From contig NZ_FPIR01000006.1 in NCBI RefSeq assembly GCF_900119155.1, positions 174,068 through 230,637 of the forward strand: 56,570 nt of DNA, read 5' to 3'. Below the pieces are notes generated by a model. The model was not told the DNA's origin and did not search any database. It saw only the letters and a list, made by a program, of their open reading frames with translations. Of the stretch, positions 36,232 to 45,850 are shown piece after piece. Position numbers and translations under genes: made by a program. The DNA comes from Ruminococcus sp. YE71. GTDB taxonomy: Bacteria; Bacillota; Clostridia; Oscillospirales; Ruminococcaceae. How positions within the stretch are numbered: position 1 is the first letter of the stretch; every line of letters starts with the position of its first letter.

Positions 36232-38307
36232 ATGAAGAAATATCTTGACGAGAGCCTTTCGGCACAGGAAAGAGCGGAAGCACTGGTGGCGGAGATGACC
36301 ATTGAGGAAGCCGCTTCACAGCTCAGATATGACGCTCCTGCCATTGACAGGCTCGGCATACCCGAGTACAACTGGTGGAACGAAGCCGCTCACGGACTTG
36401 CGCGTTCGGGCGTGGCTACCATGTTCCCGCAGGCCATCGGACTTTCGGCGATGTTCGATACCGAACTGGTGACACGCGCCGCCGAGATAACCTCAACGGA
36501 AGCGAGGGCGAAATACAACGCTTACACACGCATCGGCGACAGGGACATCTACAAGGGACTGACCCTCTGGGCTCCGAACATCAACATATTCCGCGACCCG
36601 CGCTGGGGCAGAGGTCACGAGACCTTCGGCGAGGACCCGTTCCTCACCGCCGAGAACGGCAAGGCTTACGTCAGGGGCTTGCAGGGGGACGGCAAGGTAA
36701 TAAAAGCTGCCGCCTGCGCAAAGCATCTTGCGGTACACAGCGGCCCCGAGGCTCTGCGTCACGAGTTCAACGCAGTCGTTACCCCGAAGGATATGGAAGA
36801 GACCTACCTGCCCGCTTTCGAGGCGCTTGTCAAAGAGGCTAAGGTCGAGGGCATCATGGGCGCGTACAACCGCGTCAACGGCGAGCCTGCCTGCGCCAGC
36901 AAGTTCCTCATGGGCAAACTGGACGAGTGGGGCTTCGACGGATATTTCGTTTCCGACTGCTGGGCGATACGCGATTTCCACGAGCACCACATGGTGACAT
37001 CGTCGGCGGTGGAGTCGGCGGCGCTTGCGCTGACTACGGGCTGCGACGTGAACTGCGGCTGCACCTACGTGAACCTTCTTGCGGCTTTCGAGCAGGGGCT
37101 CATCACCGAAGAGGACATCAGAAAGGCCGCCGTACACCTGTTCAGGACGCGCATCCGTCTCGGTATGTTCGACGGGAAAACCGAGTATGACGACATCCCC
37201 TACAGCGTGACCGGCTGCACCCTTCACAAGCTCACCTCGCTGGAGTGCGCGGAAAAATCCATCGTCATGCTCAAAAACAACGGCATACTCCCGCTGGACG
37301 AATCCACCGTCCGCACAGTCGCGGTCATCGGCCCGAACTCAAACAGCCGTCCCGCCCTTGAGGGCAACTACAACGGTACTGCCGACAGATACATCACCTT
37401 CCTTGAGGGCATACAGGACAGATTCGGCGGAAGAGTCATCTACGCCGAGGGCTGCCACCTGTTCAAGAACAAGACTTCCGTCCTCGCAAGAGAGGGCGAC
37501 CGCTACGCCGAAGCGATAGCCGCCGCCGAATGTGCGGATGTCATCATCATGTGCGTGGGTCTTGACGCCACCATAGAGGGCGAAGAGGGCGATACGGGCA
37601 ACGAATTCTCCTCGGGAGACAAGAACGGTCTGCTGCTGCCCGACAGCCAGCGTACTCTCCTTGAAAAGATAATGAAGCTCGGGAAGCCCGTGGTAGTGGT
37701 CGTTTCCGCCGGAAGCTCCATCAACACCGAGGTAGACTGCGACGCTCTGCTGCACACATGGTACCCCGGTTCCGAGGGCGGCAAGGCTCTCGCGGAGATA
37801 CTCTTCGGAGACATCTCACCTTCAGGCAAGCTGCCGCTGACTTTCTACGAGAACACCGACAAGCTCCCCGAGTTCACCGACTACTCGATGCACAACCGCA
37901 CCTACCGCTACGCCGAGGACAATGTGCTCTATCCTTTCGGCTACGGTCTGACCTACGGAAAGGTATACTGCACCGACCTGAAGTACTCCGACGGCACGGC
38001 GACGGTCACCGTCGAGAATATGGGCGACCGCACCGATGAAGTCATACAGCTGTACATCAAGGACTACAGCGCACAGGCAGTCCGCAACGTGTCGCTCTGC
38101 GGTTTCAGGCGGGTCAGCCTTGACAGGGGCGAGCGTGCGACCGTCACCATACCCGTTCCCGAAAAGGCTTTCACCGCGGTGGACGAGAACGGCACAAGAC
38201 GTGTGTTCGGCAAGCGGTTCACGCTGTACGCAGGCGCACATCAGCCCGATAAACTGAGCGAAACGCTCACAGGCACAAAGTGTCTGAGCGTCGATATAGA
38301 GCTTTGA
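36232..38307 (+). CDS. Glycoside hydrolase family 3 (probable beta-xylosidase)
   Basis: Releases xylose (or glucose) from the non-reducing end of oligosaccharides in the cytoplasm. The 691-residue length and absence of a signal peptide suit an intracellular GH3. NWWNEAAHGLARSG and FPQAIGLSAMFD are typical of the xylosidase branch. The nucleophile Asp lies in GYFVSDCWAIRDFHEHH; SDC replaces the SDW of glucosidases, as in many xylosidases. The alpha/beta sandwich follows (VVVSAGSSINTEV, WYPGSEGGKALAEILFGD), then a Fn3-like C-terminal domain (LYPFGYGLTYGKV onward). The neighbouring xylA supports xylosidase over glucosidase. Confidence 0.9.
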   Translation: MKKYLDESLSAQERAEALVAEMTIEEAASQLRYDAPAIDRLGIPEYNWWNEAAHGLARSGVATMFPQAIGLSAMFDTELVTRAAEITSTEARAKYNAYTRIGDRDIYKGLTLWAPNINIFRDPRWGRGHETFGEDPFLTAENGKAYVRGLQGDGKVIKAAACAKHLAVHSGPEALRHEFNAVVTPKDMEETYLPAFEALVKEAKVEGIMGAYNRVNGEPACASKFLMGKLDEWGFDGYFVSDCWAIRDFHEHHMVTSSAVESAALALTTGCDVNCGCTYVNLLAAFEQGLITEEDIRKAAVHLFRTRIRLGMFDGKTEYDDIPYSVTGCTLHKLTSLECAEKSIVMLKNNGILPLDESTVRTVAVIGPNSNSRPALEGNYNGTADRYITFLEGIQDRFGGRVIYAEGCHLFKNKTSVLAREGDRYAEAIAAAECADVIIMCVGLDATIEGEEGDTGNEFSSGDKNGLLLPDSQRTLLEKIMKLGKPVVVVVSAGSSINTEVDCDALLHTWYPGSEGGKALAEILFGDISPSGKLPLTFYENTDKLPEFTDYSMHNRTYRYAEDNVLYPFGYGLTYGKVYCTDLKYSDGTATVTVENMGDRTDEVIQLYIKDYSAQAVRNVSLCGFRRVSLDRGERATVTIPVPEKAFTAVDENGTRRVFGKRFTLYAGAHQPDKLSETLTGTKCLSVDIEL

Positions 38308-38331
38308 ATCTTATAAACGGAGGCTATCATC

Positions 38332-39660
38332 ATGTCAGAATTTTTCCCTAATATCCCGAAGATACCCTATGAGGGTCCCAAGTCCGCAAATCCCCTTGCG
38401 TTCAAGTACTATGACCCCGATGCGGTCGTAGGCGGCAAGACCATGCGCGAACAGCTGAAATTCGCACTGTCCTGGTGGCACACCATGGGCGGCGACGGCA
38501 CCGATATGTTCGGTGTGGGTACTGCCGACAAGAGCTGGGGCGAGTCCGACCCCGCCGCACGCGCCATCGCAAAGGTAGACGCGGCTTTCGAGATAATGGA
38601 GAAGCTGTCCATCGACTACTACTGCTATCACGACCGCGATCTCTCGCCCGAATACGGCGACCTCAGAAAGACCAACGAGGAGTTCGACAAGGTGGTCGCT
38701 TACTGCAAGAAGAAGCAGGCGGAGACAGGCAAGAAACTGCTCTGGGGCACCGCTAAATGCTTCGACCACCCGAGATATATGCACGGCGCAGGCACTTCGC
38801 CGTCGGCTGACGTGTTCGCTTACGCGGCGGCACAGATAAAGAAGGCTGTTGAATCCACCGTAGAGCTGGGCGGAAACGGCTACGTATTCTGGGGCGGACG
38901 CGAGGGCTACGAGACCCTGCTGAACACCAACATGGCTCTCGAACAGGACAACATGGCACGCCTTATGCGCATGACCGTTGACTACGCACGTTCCATCGGC
39001 TACAAGGGCGATTTCTACATCGAGCCCAAGCCGAAGGAGCCCACCAAGCACCAGTATGATTTCGATACCGCCACCGTTATCGGCTTCCTGCGCAAGTACG
39101 GTCTCGAAAAGGACTTCAAGATGAACATCGAGGCGAACCACGCGACCCTCGCACAGCACACCTTCCAGCACGAGCTGAGAGTAGCCCGCGACAACGGCGT
39201 GTTCGGTTCCATCGACGCAAATCAGGGCGACCCCCTGCTGGGCTGGGACACCGACCAGTTCCCGACTAACGTTTACGACGCGGCACTCTGTATGTACGAA
39301 GTCCTCAAGGCAGGCGGCTTCACAAACGGCGGTCTGAACTTCGACTCGAAGGCAAGACGCGGCAGCTTCACCCCCGAGGATATCTTCTACAGCTACATCG
39401 CAGGTATGGATACCTTCGCGCTCGGTCTGCGCATCGCCGCAAAGATGATAGAGGACGGACGCATCGACAAGTTCGTTGAGGACAGATACGCTTCCTGGAC
39501 AACGGGCATCGGCAAGGACATCATCGACGGCAAGGCGACTATGGAAGACCTCGAAAAGTACGCCCTCGAAAAGGGCGAGGTCACCGATTCGCTCGGCTCG
39601 GGCAGACAGGAGCTCCTCGAAAACATAATGAACTCCATTATGTTCACCATAAACAGCTGA
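38332..39660 (+). CDS. xylA: Xylose isomerase
   Basis: Isomerises D-xylose to D-xylulose in the cytoplasm with Mg or Mn. The 442-residue protein is a class II enzyme. The signature parts are [12 protein letters not shown] with the catalytic His and Asp, [34 protein letters not shown] with metal-binding Glu, [18 protein letters not shown], and [24 protein letters not shown] precedes the ATG. No xylulokinase follows, so xylB must lie elsewhere. It is last in the epimerase-GH3-xylA operon. Confidence 0.97.
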   Translation: MSEFFPNIPKIPYEGPKSANPLAFKYYDPDAVVGGKTMREQLKFALSWWHTMGGDGTDMFGVGTADKSWGESDPAARAIAKVDAAFEIMEKLSIDYYCYHDRDLSPEYGDLRKTNEEFDKVVAYCKKKQAETGKKLLWGTAKCFDHPRYMHGAGTSPSADVFAYAAAQIKKAVESTVELGGNGYVFWGGREGYETLLNTNMALEQDNMARLMRMTVDYARSIGYKGDFYIEPKPKEPTKHQYDFDTATVIGFLRKYGLEKDFKMNIEANHATLAQHTFQHELRVARDNGVFGSIDANQGDPLLGWDTDQFPTNVYDAALCMYEVLKAGGFTNGGLNFDSKARRGSFTPEDIFYSYIAGMDTFALGLRIAAKMIEDGRIDKFVEDRYASWTTGIGKDIIDGKATMEDLEKYALEKGEVTDSLGSGRQELLENIMNSIMFTINS

Positions 39661-39683
39661 TAACATTACCCCCCTTGATAAAT

Positions 39684-39717
39684 GGCACAGGGCTCCGCGC
39701 TCTGTGCCGTTTTTTTC
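39684..39717 (+). terminator. Terminator after xylA
   Basis: GGCACAGGGC/GCTCTGTGCC-type stem followed by seven T. Confidence 0.85.
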
Positions 39718-39780
39718 TCTTGAAAAATTTCCCGTCATGTGCTATAATAAATATATCCTATCGTGAGCGCTTACAGGGGA

Positions 39781-40178
39781 GAGTGCAGGTCTTGCCGGGG
39801 GAAACCTTTCTGAAGAAAGGTTCTCCCCCGGACCCCCTTCCAAAGACTTTTAATATGTCGGACGTTTGTTGTGATCGGAAAGATAGTCCCTTGACATTTC
39901 ATGAGATGCCATCTGATGAATACGCTCAAATGATGCGTTACGCACCCTTGAACTTCTTTTTGGCAAGGGGCAAGCTACCTAAGAGTAGAATCACAAACTT
40001 CCCGACCAACACAAAGTTAGGTAGAAGCACCCAAAAGCCAAAAAGTATTAAAAGTTTTAGGAAAGGGGTTTTGGAGGATAACCCTTTTTCTAGCCGTGCG
40101 AAGCTAAGGCGGACGTGCGAAGCTAAGGCGGACGTGCGAAGCTAAGGCGGGGGTTTTCCCCCAACAAGACCCGCACTC
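39781..40178. mobile_element. Full copy of the interspersed 400-bp inverted-repeat element
   Basis: Both ends are an inverted repeat of about 24 bases: GAGTGCAGGTCTTGCCGGGG at the left and GAGTGCGGGTCTTGTTGGGG read inward from the right. A terminal hairpin (AACCTTTCTGAAGAAAGGTT), the core with CTTTTAATATGTCGGACG and TTTTTGGCAAGGGGCAAGC, and three tandem CGTGCGAAGCTAAGGCGGA units lie between. No ORF is plausible. Partial copies occur at 15950, 17505, 27718 and 50190. Confidence 0.7.
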
Positions 40179-40230
40179 TTGAAATAAAGAGAGCACGCTC
40201 GCGGTGAGAAAAGGTATTGGAGGGAGAAAT

Positions 40231-41364
40231 ATGGAGGAGAGCAAGCAGAAGGTCATCAAGATATGCAGGCGGCTTGCCAAGCTGCTGAAGGTCATTTCGG
40301 TGGCGATATACATTCTGATAGTGCTGCTGGTGGTGGCGATCATTTTTGCGCCGCATTATGCGGACACCCTCAACATCAGTGCGGACATCGAAGATATGCC
40401 CGGGACGATGCAATTTTTGCAGGGGGTTTCGGATGGCGCCAAGTTCAGCAAGTTAACGAAGATCATCATTTCCGAAACGTTCATGCTGCTCAGCTTATGT
40501 GTATACCAATTTTTCGTCCACATCATGATAAAGATGCTGGAAGTAGTGAGCATGGGCGATTCACCGTTCACGAAGAAGACTGCGGTCAAGCTCAGGAAAG
40601 CGTCGTGGTATTCGATAATCATCCTTTTCATGAGCAGCGCCACGTCAGCGGTAATAACGTTCATCACGCTGAGGCTTTTCGCGGCGATATTCGAGTATGG
40701 GGCGTACCTACAGGAGAAAGCCGACGAGACCAACCGCATTCAGGAAGAGATGATAGTTTCCTTTGCGGAGATAACCGAGAACAAGTCATCGCAGACGGGC
40801 AACCATGTCAAGCGTGTATCGGAATATTCCAGAATAATCGCGGAGCAGATGGGGCTTTCGGAGGAGGAATGTGAGCGGATACGGCTTGCGTCCACCATGC
40901 ACGACATCGGCAAGCTGATGATACCCACGGAGATACTGGAGAAGCCTGCGCGGCTGACCGACGAGGAGTTTGCGGAGATAAAGAAGCATTCGGGGTATGG
41001 CGGCGAGCTTCTCGACCATGTTGAGGGCGACATAATGCAGCTTGCGAAGCAGATAGCGCTCGACCATCATGAGCGGCCTGACGGAAGGGGTTATCCGACG
41101 GGCAAGTTGAAGGACAGCATTTCGATCGAAGGCAGGATCGTTGCGGTAGCGGATGTTTATGATGCGTTAACGAGCAAGCGGAGTTACAAGGAGCCGTGGG
41201 ATCCCGAGGTTGCGTACAATGAGATAGTAAAGAATGCGGGTTCGCAGTTTGACGAGGAAGTCATCAATGCGTTCAAGGAAGCCTATCCGAAGATAGACGA
41301 AGCGCGGAGCAATTATGCAGACGGAAAGGATCTATCGTTTATAAAGCAAAAGAGCGCAACGTAA
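40231..41364 (+). CDS. Membrane HD-GYP phosphodiesterase
   Basis: Degrades c-di-GMP. The 377-residue protein has three membrane segments at about residues 20-45, 88-112 and 130-158, a short linker helix, and a C-terminal HD-GYP domain. That domain has STMHDIGKLMIP (HD metal site) and HHERPDGRGYP (the GYP signature with conserved His-His-Glu), followed by VAVADVYDALTSKRSYKEPW. All known catalytic positions appear intact. The start is ATG 40231 with AGGGAG upstream; an in-frame upstream start has no site. No recognised sensor domain; the first loop is about 35 residues. Confidence 0.88.
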   Translation: MEESKQKVIKICRRLAKLLKVISVAIYILIVLLVVAIIFAPHYADTLNISADIEDMPGTMQFLQGVSDGAKFSKLTKIIISETFMLLSLCVYQFFVHIMIKMLEVVSMGDSPFTKKTAVKLRKASWYSIIILFMSSATSAVITFITLRLFAAIFEYGAYLQEKADETNRIQEEMIVSFAEITENKSSQTGNHVKRVSEYSRIIAEQMGLSEEECERIRLASTMHDIGKLMIPTEILEKPARLTDEEFAEIKKHSGYGGELLDHVEGDIMQLAKQIALDHHERPDGRGYPTGKLKDSISIEGRIVAVADVYDALTSKRSYKEPWDPEVAYNEIVKNAGSQFDEEVINAFKEAYPKIDEARSNYADGKDLSFIKQKSAT

Positions 41365-41380
41365 AAAAAGCCACCGTCCC

Positions 41381-42030
41381 GTCCTCGCCAGAGACCTAAA
41401 AAGTTTAGGAGGGGGTCTGGGGGAGACCCTTTTCAAAGGGTCCCTCCCAGCAGGGGCTCGGGGACAGCGTCCCCGCCAAGGGAACATGGCTTTGACCCGA
41501 AAGAGAGCCATCATCCCCCCCACAAAAATAAAATCGGCATTTCCCGAAAACCCGAGGAAAAGAACTCAACATGAAAGATGAGCTCAAACATCCCTTCGAA
41601 GCGTGAAATGCCGATTTTATTTTGCCAAAAGAGCGAAGCGACTTTTGGCAAAGCCCCAAAAATCGCGCCAGCGATTTCTCCGACTTGCACAAACCGATGT
41701 AGCCTTTCTGCCTTGTCGCACCTTCGGCGCGATGGGGTGTTTCACTCGAATCGCTTGCGCTCTCTCGCGAAAATAAAATCGGCAAATCTATTGTTCTTTG
41801 AAGAAAGGCGCTGACTTTTGGGTCTCCGCCTTTTTGGATGTTTGGTTCGGGATTTGCCGATTTTATGTTGGTGGGGGGATGTTGGTGCGCTTTGGCTTCA
41901 AAACCTTATTCCTTTGGCGGGGACGCCGTCCCCGAGCCCCTGCTGGGGGACCCTTTGAAAAGGGTCTCCCCAGACCCCTCCTAAACTTTTTGAGACCCTG
42001 GCGAGGACGGGACGTTTGTAGCCGTGCATA
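41381..42030. repeat. Nested inverted-repeat block between HD-GYP and valS
   Basis: About 120 bases at the left (CGTCCCGTCCTCGCCAGAGA, then CAGGGGCTCGGGGACAGCGT) return inverted at 41900-42025. Inside are two shorter palindromes bounded by AAATAAAATCGGCATTTC/GAAATGCCGATTTTATTT (41525-41627) and AAATAAAATCGGCAAATC/GATTTGCCGATTTTAT (41769-41869). The weak ORFs here follow the repeats and are not credible genes. A further partial copy of the outer sequence runs to about 42090. Confidence 0.7.
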
Positions 42031-42113
42031 GCTAAGGCAGGGGTCTCCCTCCCTCCTAAACTTTTTGGTCTCTGGCGAACACGGGACGGTGGCGTAAATT
42101 AACAATTTGCCTA

Positions 42114-42142
42114 TTGACTTTTTAAGGGTTTTGTGAGATAAT
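42114..42142 (+). promoter_or_regulatory. Promoter of valS (TTGACT-17-GATAAT)
   Basis: TTGACT at 42114-42119 and GATAAT at 42137-42142, spacer 17. The leader of about 115 bases has no T-box signature that I can find. Confidence 0.65.
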
Positions 42143-42173
42143 ATATTATATATGCTATATGGAAGTGAAAAGT

Positions 42174-42236
42174 ATGGATACCAAAAGCATTATCCTCGGG
42201 ATGGATACGCGAGTCTGCGATATCTCCTGCTCATAA
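42174..42236 (+). other. Possible 20-codon leader ORF before valS
   Basis: ATG GAT ACC to TAA codes for MDTKSIILGMDTRVCDISCS. GGAAG lies 8 bases upstream. It has only one Val codon, so it does not look like a classic attenuation peptide, and it could be chance. Confidence 0.25.
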
Positions 42237-42266
42237 CGTATCTGTAACACGAAAGGAAGATAAAAA

Positions 42267-44885
42267 GTGAAAAGAGAACTCGAAAAGCTCTATAAACCCT
42301 CGGACTTTGAAGATAGGATCTACGATATGTGGGTCGAAAACCGCTGCTTCCACGCAGAGATCGACCACGAAAAAATTCCCTATACTATCGTTATCCCACC
42401 CCCGAATATAACAGGTCAGCTCCATATGGGCCACGCTCTCGATAATACTTTGCAGGATATTCTTATCCGCTGGAAAAGAATGAGCGGCTACTGCACCCTC
42501 TGGCTCCCCGGTACCGATCACGCTTCTATCGCTACCGAGGCTAAGATCGTTGAGGCTATGCGTAAGGAAGGTATCACTAAGGACGATATCGGCAGAGATA
42601 AGTTCCTTGAACGCGCATGGGATTGGAAAAAACAGTACGGCGGCCGTATCGTTTCTCAGCTTAAAAAACTTGGCTCGTCCTGCGACTGGGAACGCGAACG
42701 CTTCACTATGGATGAGGGCTGCTCTAAGGCTGTTAAGGAAGTCTTCATCAGCTACTACGAGAAAGGCCTTATCTACCGCGGTGAACGTATCATCAACTGG
42801 TGCCCCCACTGCCTGACTTCTATCTCCAACGCTGAGGTAAACTATGAGAATCAGGCAGGCAGCTTCTGGCACCTGAGATACCCCCTCAAGGATGGCTCGG
42901 GTTACGTTGAACTCGCTACTACCCGTCCCGAAACTCTCCTCGGTGATACCGCCGTTGCAGTTAACCCCAAGGACGAACGCTATAAAGATATCGTTGGCAA
43001 GACCCTTATCCTGCCCCTCGTAGGCAGAGAGATACCCGTCGTTGCCGATAACTACGTTGCTATGGACTTCGGTACGGGCGTTGTTAAGATCACACCCGCA
43101 CACGACCCCAACGACTTCGAGGTAGGACGCAGACACGACCTGCCCGTTATCAACGTTCTTACCGAGGACGCAAAGATCGTTGACGATTACCCCGCATACG
43201 CAGGCATGGACAGATACGAGGCAAGAAAGAAGATCGTTGCCGACCTCGAAGCAGGCGGCTTCCTCGTAAAGATCGAAGAGCATGAGCATAATGTTGGTAC
43301 CTGCTACCGCTGCGGCACTACCGTTGAGCCGAGAGTTTCGCTCCAGTGGTTCGTTAAGATGGAAGAGCTCGCAAAGCCTGCTATCAAGGCTGTTGAGGAC
43401 GGCAAGATCAGGTTCGTGCCCGACCGCTTCTCTAAGAACTACTTCAACTGGATGAACGACATCCGCGACTGGTGCATCTCCCGTCAGCTGTGGTGGGGTC
43501 ACCGCATCCCCGCATTCTACTGCGACGACTGCGGCGAGATGGTAGTTACCAAGGAGAGCAGCGCAGTTTGCCCCAAGTGCGGCAAGCCCATGAGACAGGA
43601 TCCCGACACCCTCGACACATGGTTCAGCTCGGCACTGTGGCCCTTCTCGACTCTGGGCTGGCCCGACAAAACCGAAGAGCTTGACTACTTCTACCCGACA
43701 AACACCCTCGTTACGGGCTACGACATCATCACCTTCTGGGTTTCGAGAATGATCGTTGCGGGTATGGAATACATGAAGGAAAAGCCGTTTGAGACGGTAC
43801 TCATCCACGGACTCGTTCGTGACGAACAGGGCAGAAAGATGTCCAAGTCCCTCGGAAACGGCATCGACCCGCTGGAGGTCATCGCAAACTACGGCGCAGA
43901 CGCTCTGAGATTCATGCTGGCTACTGGCAACGCTCCCGGAAACGATATGCGCTACATGGACAGCAAGGTAGTCGCTTCGAGAAACTTCGCGAACAAACTG
44001 TGGAACGCGGCACGCTTCATCATGATGAACCTGCCCGACGATTTCACCGCCGACACCCTGCCCGAGGATATGTCTGTTGAGGACAAGTGGATCGTATCCA
44101 AGTTCAACACCCTCTGCAAGGAGATCGACACCAACCTCACCTCCTTCGAGCTGGGCGTTGCGGTAGCTAAGCTCTACGACTTCATCTGGGACGTTTACTG
44201 TGACTGGTATATCGAGCTGACAAAGCCGAGGATCGCCGCAGGCGGAGACACCGCCAAGAGCGCTCAGACCGTCCTCGTTTGGGTAATGAAGGGTATGCTG
44301 AAGCTCCTGCATCCGTTCATGCCGTACATCACTGAGGAGATCTGGCAGGTACTGACCGACGGCGCTTCGATACTCATGCTGGAGAAGTACCCGACCTTCG
44401 ACGAGAGCCTCAGCTTCGCACAGGAAGAAGCAGACTTCGGAAAGATCATCGCGGCTATCAAGGCTGTAAGAAACATCCGCAGCGAGATGAACGTGGCTCC
44501 GTCCGTTAAGGCGAAGCTCGCCATCGAGACCGCCGAGAAGGACGTGTTCGCTAAGGGCGAGATCTTCTTCGAGAGACTTGCATCCGCAAGCAGCATCGAG
44601 ATCGCCGACAAGATCGAACTCCCCGACAGCGTTACCGTCGTTACCGACGCGGCGCGTATCTTCATCCCGCTCTCCGACATCGTTGACAGTGACAAGGAGC
44701 GCGAGCGCCTGAACAAGGAGAAGCAGAAGGTACAGAAGGACATCGACTTCCTCTCGGGCAAGCTCTCGAATCAGGGCTTCCTCGCGAAGGCTCCCGAACA
44801 GCTCATCAACGCTCAGAAGGAGAAGCTCGCTAAGGCTCAGGAGAAGATGGCTAAGATCGAGCAGTCGCTGGCGGCGCTCAAGTAA
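42267..44885 (+). CDS. valS: Valyl-tRNA synthetase
   Basis: Charges tRNA-Val. The 872-residue length is typical. The class I signatures are present: HMGH in PPNITGQLHMGHALDNT, and KMSKS in GRKMSKSLGNGIDP. The CP1 editing domain (TTRPETLLGDTAVAVNP) and the C-terminal coiled coil of about 65 residues, Lys/Glu rich, are both there. A zinc-binding-like Cys cluster (CDDCGE, CPKCGK) is visible. The start is GTG 42267 behind AAAGGAAG. It has its own promoter and terminator. Confidence 0.97.
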   Translation: MKRELEKLYKPSDFEDRIYDMWVENRCFHAEIDHEKIPYTIVIPPPNITGQLHMGHALDNTLQDILIRWKRMSGYCTLWLPGTDHASIATEAKIVEAMRKEGITKDDIGRDKFLERAWDWKKQYGGRIVSQLKKLGSSCDWERERFTMDEGCSKAVKEVFISYYEKGLIYRGERIINWCPHCLTSISNAEVNYENQAGSFWHLRYPLKDGSGYVELATTRPETLLGDTAVAVNPKDERYKDIVGKTLILPLVGREIPVVADNYVAMDFGTGVVKITPAHDPNDFEVGRRHDLPVINVLTEDAKIVDDYPAYAGMDRYEARKKIVADLEAGGFLVKIEEHEHNVGTCYRCGTTVEPRVSLQWFVKMEELAKPAIKAVEDGKIRFVPDRFSKNYFNWMNDIRDWCISRQLWWGHRIPAFYCDDCGEMVVTKESSAVCPKCGKPMRQDPDTLDTWFSSALWPFSTLGWPDKTEELDYFYPTNTLVTGYDIITFWVSRMIVAGMEYMKEKPFETVLIHGLVRDEQGRKMSKSLGNGIDPLEVIANYGADALRFMLATGNAPGNDMRYMDSKVVASRNFANKLWNAARFIMMNLPDDFTADTLPEDMSVEDKWIVSKFNTLCKEIDTNLTSFELGVAVAKLYDFIWDVYCDWYIELTKPRIAAGGDTAKSAQTVLVWVMKGMLKLLHPFMPYITEEIWQVLTDGASILMLEKYPTFDESLSFAQEEADFGKIIAAIKAVRNIRSEMNVAPSVKAKLAIETAEKDVFAKGEIFFERLASASSIEIADKIELPDSVTVVTDAARIFIPLSDIVDSDKERERLNKEKQKVQKDIDFLSGKLSNQGFLAKAPEQLINAQKEKLAKAQEKMAKIEQSLAALK

Positions 44886-44907
44886 GCCGAGAAAATAACA
44901 AAGTACA

Positions 44908-44942
44908 GAGGTCATTCCTATTCGGGAATGGCCTCTTTTTTG
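44908..44942 (+). terminator. Terminator after valS
   Basis: GAGGTCATTCC/GGGAATGGCCTC with six T. The 44943-45183 stretch shows no gene. Confidence 0.9.
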
Positions 44943-45183
44943 CTGTAAAATATGTGCGTGAACAGGCGCTGATAACAGTTAATATAAATTATCTGTTAAT
45001 CTTTTGGCTACTTTTAACGAAATGACGTTTAGTTCCGAAAACGTTTTAATATACGGTTTAACATATATTTTCGTAGGTTTCAAGTCGCTTCGATACAAAA
45101 ACGCGAAAAGTGCGCAACTGTTTGCTCACGCGGTTTTTCAAGGCTGAAAACGATTACACGTTAGTTAGAGATTTAACAAAGAG

Positions 45184-45238
45184 TGACATTTGTCATCGCA
45201 AAAAGTGACAAATGTCATCACGAAAATGACAAATATCA
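45184..45238 (+). promoter_or_regulatory. Three tandem operator-like palindromes
   Basis: TGACATTTGTCA (45184-45195), TGACAAATGTCA (45206-45217) and TGACAAATATCA (45227-45238) are spaced 22 and 21 bases, two helical turns apart. They end two bases before the -35 of the next promoter, the position expected for a class of activator sites. No matching regulator gene lies nearby. Confidence 0.7.
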
Positions 45239-45240
45239 TC

Positions 45241-45269
45241 TTGATTATTTTCGTTAAATGAGTTATAAT
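45241..45269 (+). promoter_or_regulatory. Promoter (TTGATT-17-TATAAT) behind the operator array
   Basis: TTGATT at 45241-45246 and TATAAT at 45264-45269, 17-base spacer, 57 bases before the ATG. Confidence 0.75.
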
Positions 45270-45325
45270 AATAACAGAAAAACAAAAGACCAAACAACAA
45301 CAGTCAGAAAAGGAGGTCGTACATT

Positions 45326-45754
45326 ATGATGGATAAATGCTGTGCAACCGCTATCAGGATCTCTACAGGGATCATCGCACTCTGCGGCTCTGCGATATCT
45401 TTTCTCCTCGCATATGACACATATAACTCAGGTACGTCTCTGTCGGCATGGAAAGGTCTTGCAGGCAACGACAAAGTGCTGTATATCAAGCTGCTGATCC
45501 TCGGAGGATTGGCGCTGGCATACGGAATTACAAGTATACTGCACCGCGGTTCAAGGCTCGGTGCGCTTATCCCCTCCCTGATCGGACTTCTCGCGATGTC
45601 CGTAAGCGCAGTGAGCCTTAATGAACTGCTGGCATTCTTCTTTGCATCAGCTGTACTGACAGTGCTTTCGATAGCATCGTTCTTTGAACGCGAAAAAACT
45701 GTGGTGCGCTGGGAAAAAGTACCGTCCGTTTCCGCATCCGATTTCTACTTCTGA
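45326..45754 (+). CDS. Small four-TM membrane protein of unknown function
   Basis: A 142-residue membrane protein with four hydrophobic segments at about residues 8-28, 52-68, 78-95 and 100-120, and a short charged C-terminal tail. I recognise no family. AAAGGAGG lies 9 bases before the ATG (a second ATG follows at once). It is the only gene behind the three tandem operator-like sites, so its expression is probably tightly controlled. It ends before a bidirectional terminator. Confidence 0.7.
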   Translation: MMDKCCATAIRISTGIIALCGSAISFLLAYDTYNSGTSLSAWKGLAGNDKVLYIKLLILGGLALAYGITSILHRGSRLGALIPSLIGLLAMSVSAVSLNELLAFFFASAVLTVLSIASFFEREKTVVRWEKVPSVSASDFYF

Positions 45755-45810
45755 TCGGATGCCCGCGGACCCCTTAACCAAGAACTACCGTAGAAACCAC
45801 TTCTCTATTC

Positions 45811-45850
45811 AAGAAACACTCTCCGCCCGAAAACGGAGAGTGTTTCTTTT
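45811..45850. terminator. Bidirectional terminator
   Basis: AAGAAACACTCTCCG/CGGAGAGTGTTTCTT with T runs both ways; it serves the small membrane protein and the converging nucleotidyltransferase gene, whose stop lies in its stem. Confidence 0.8.

Noticed and set aside
41405..41814. ORFs within the nested inverted-repeat block
   Set aside because: Their sequence follows the repeats, has no family likeness and no ribosome binding site.
42143..42266. T-box riboswitch before valS
   Set aside because: No GGTGG-type T-box sequence or terminator/antiterminator pair is visible in the leader.
45025..45180. Further operator copies upstream of the triple array
   Set aside because: AT-rich sequence with scattered TGAC/AACG words but no full palindrome.
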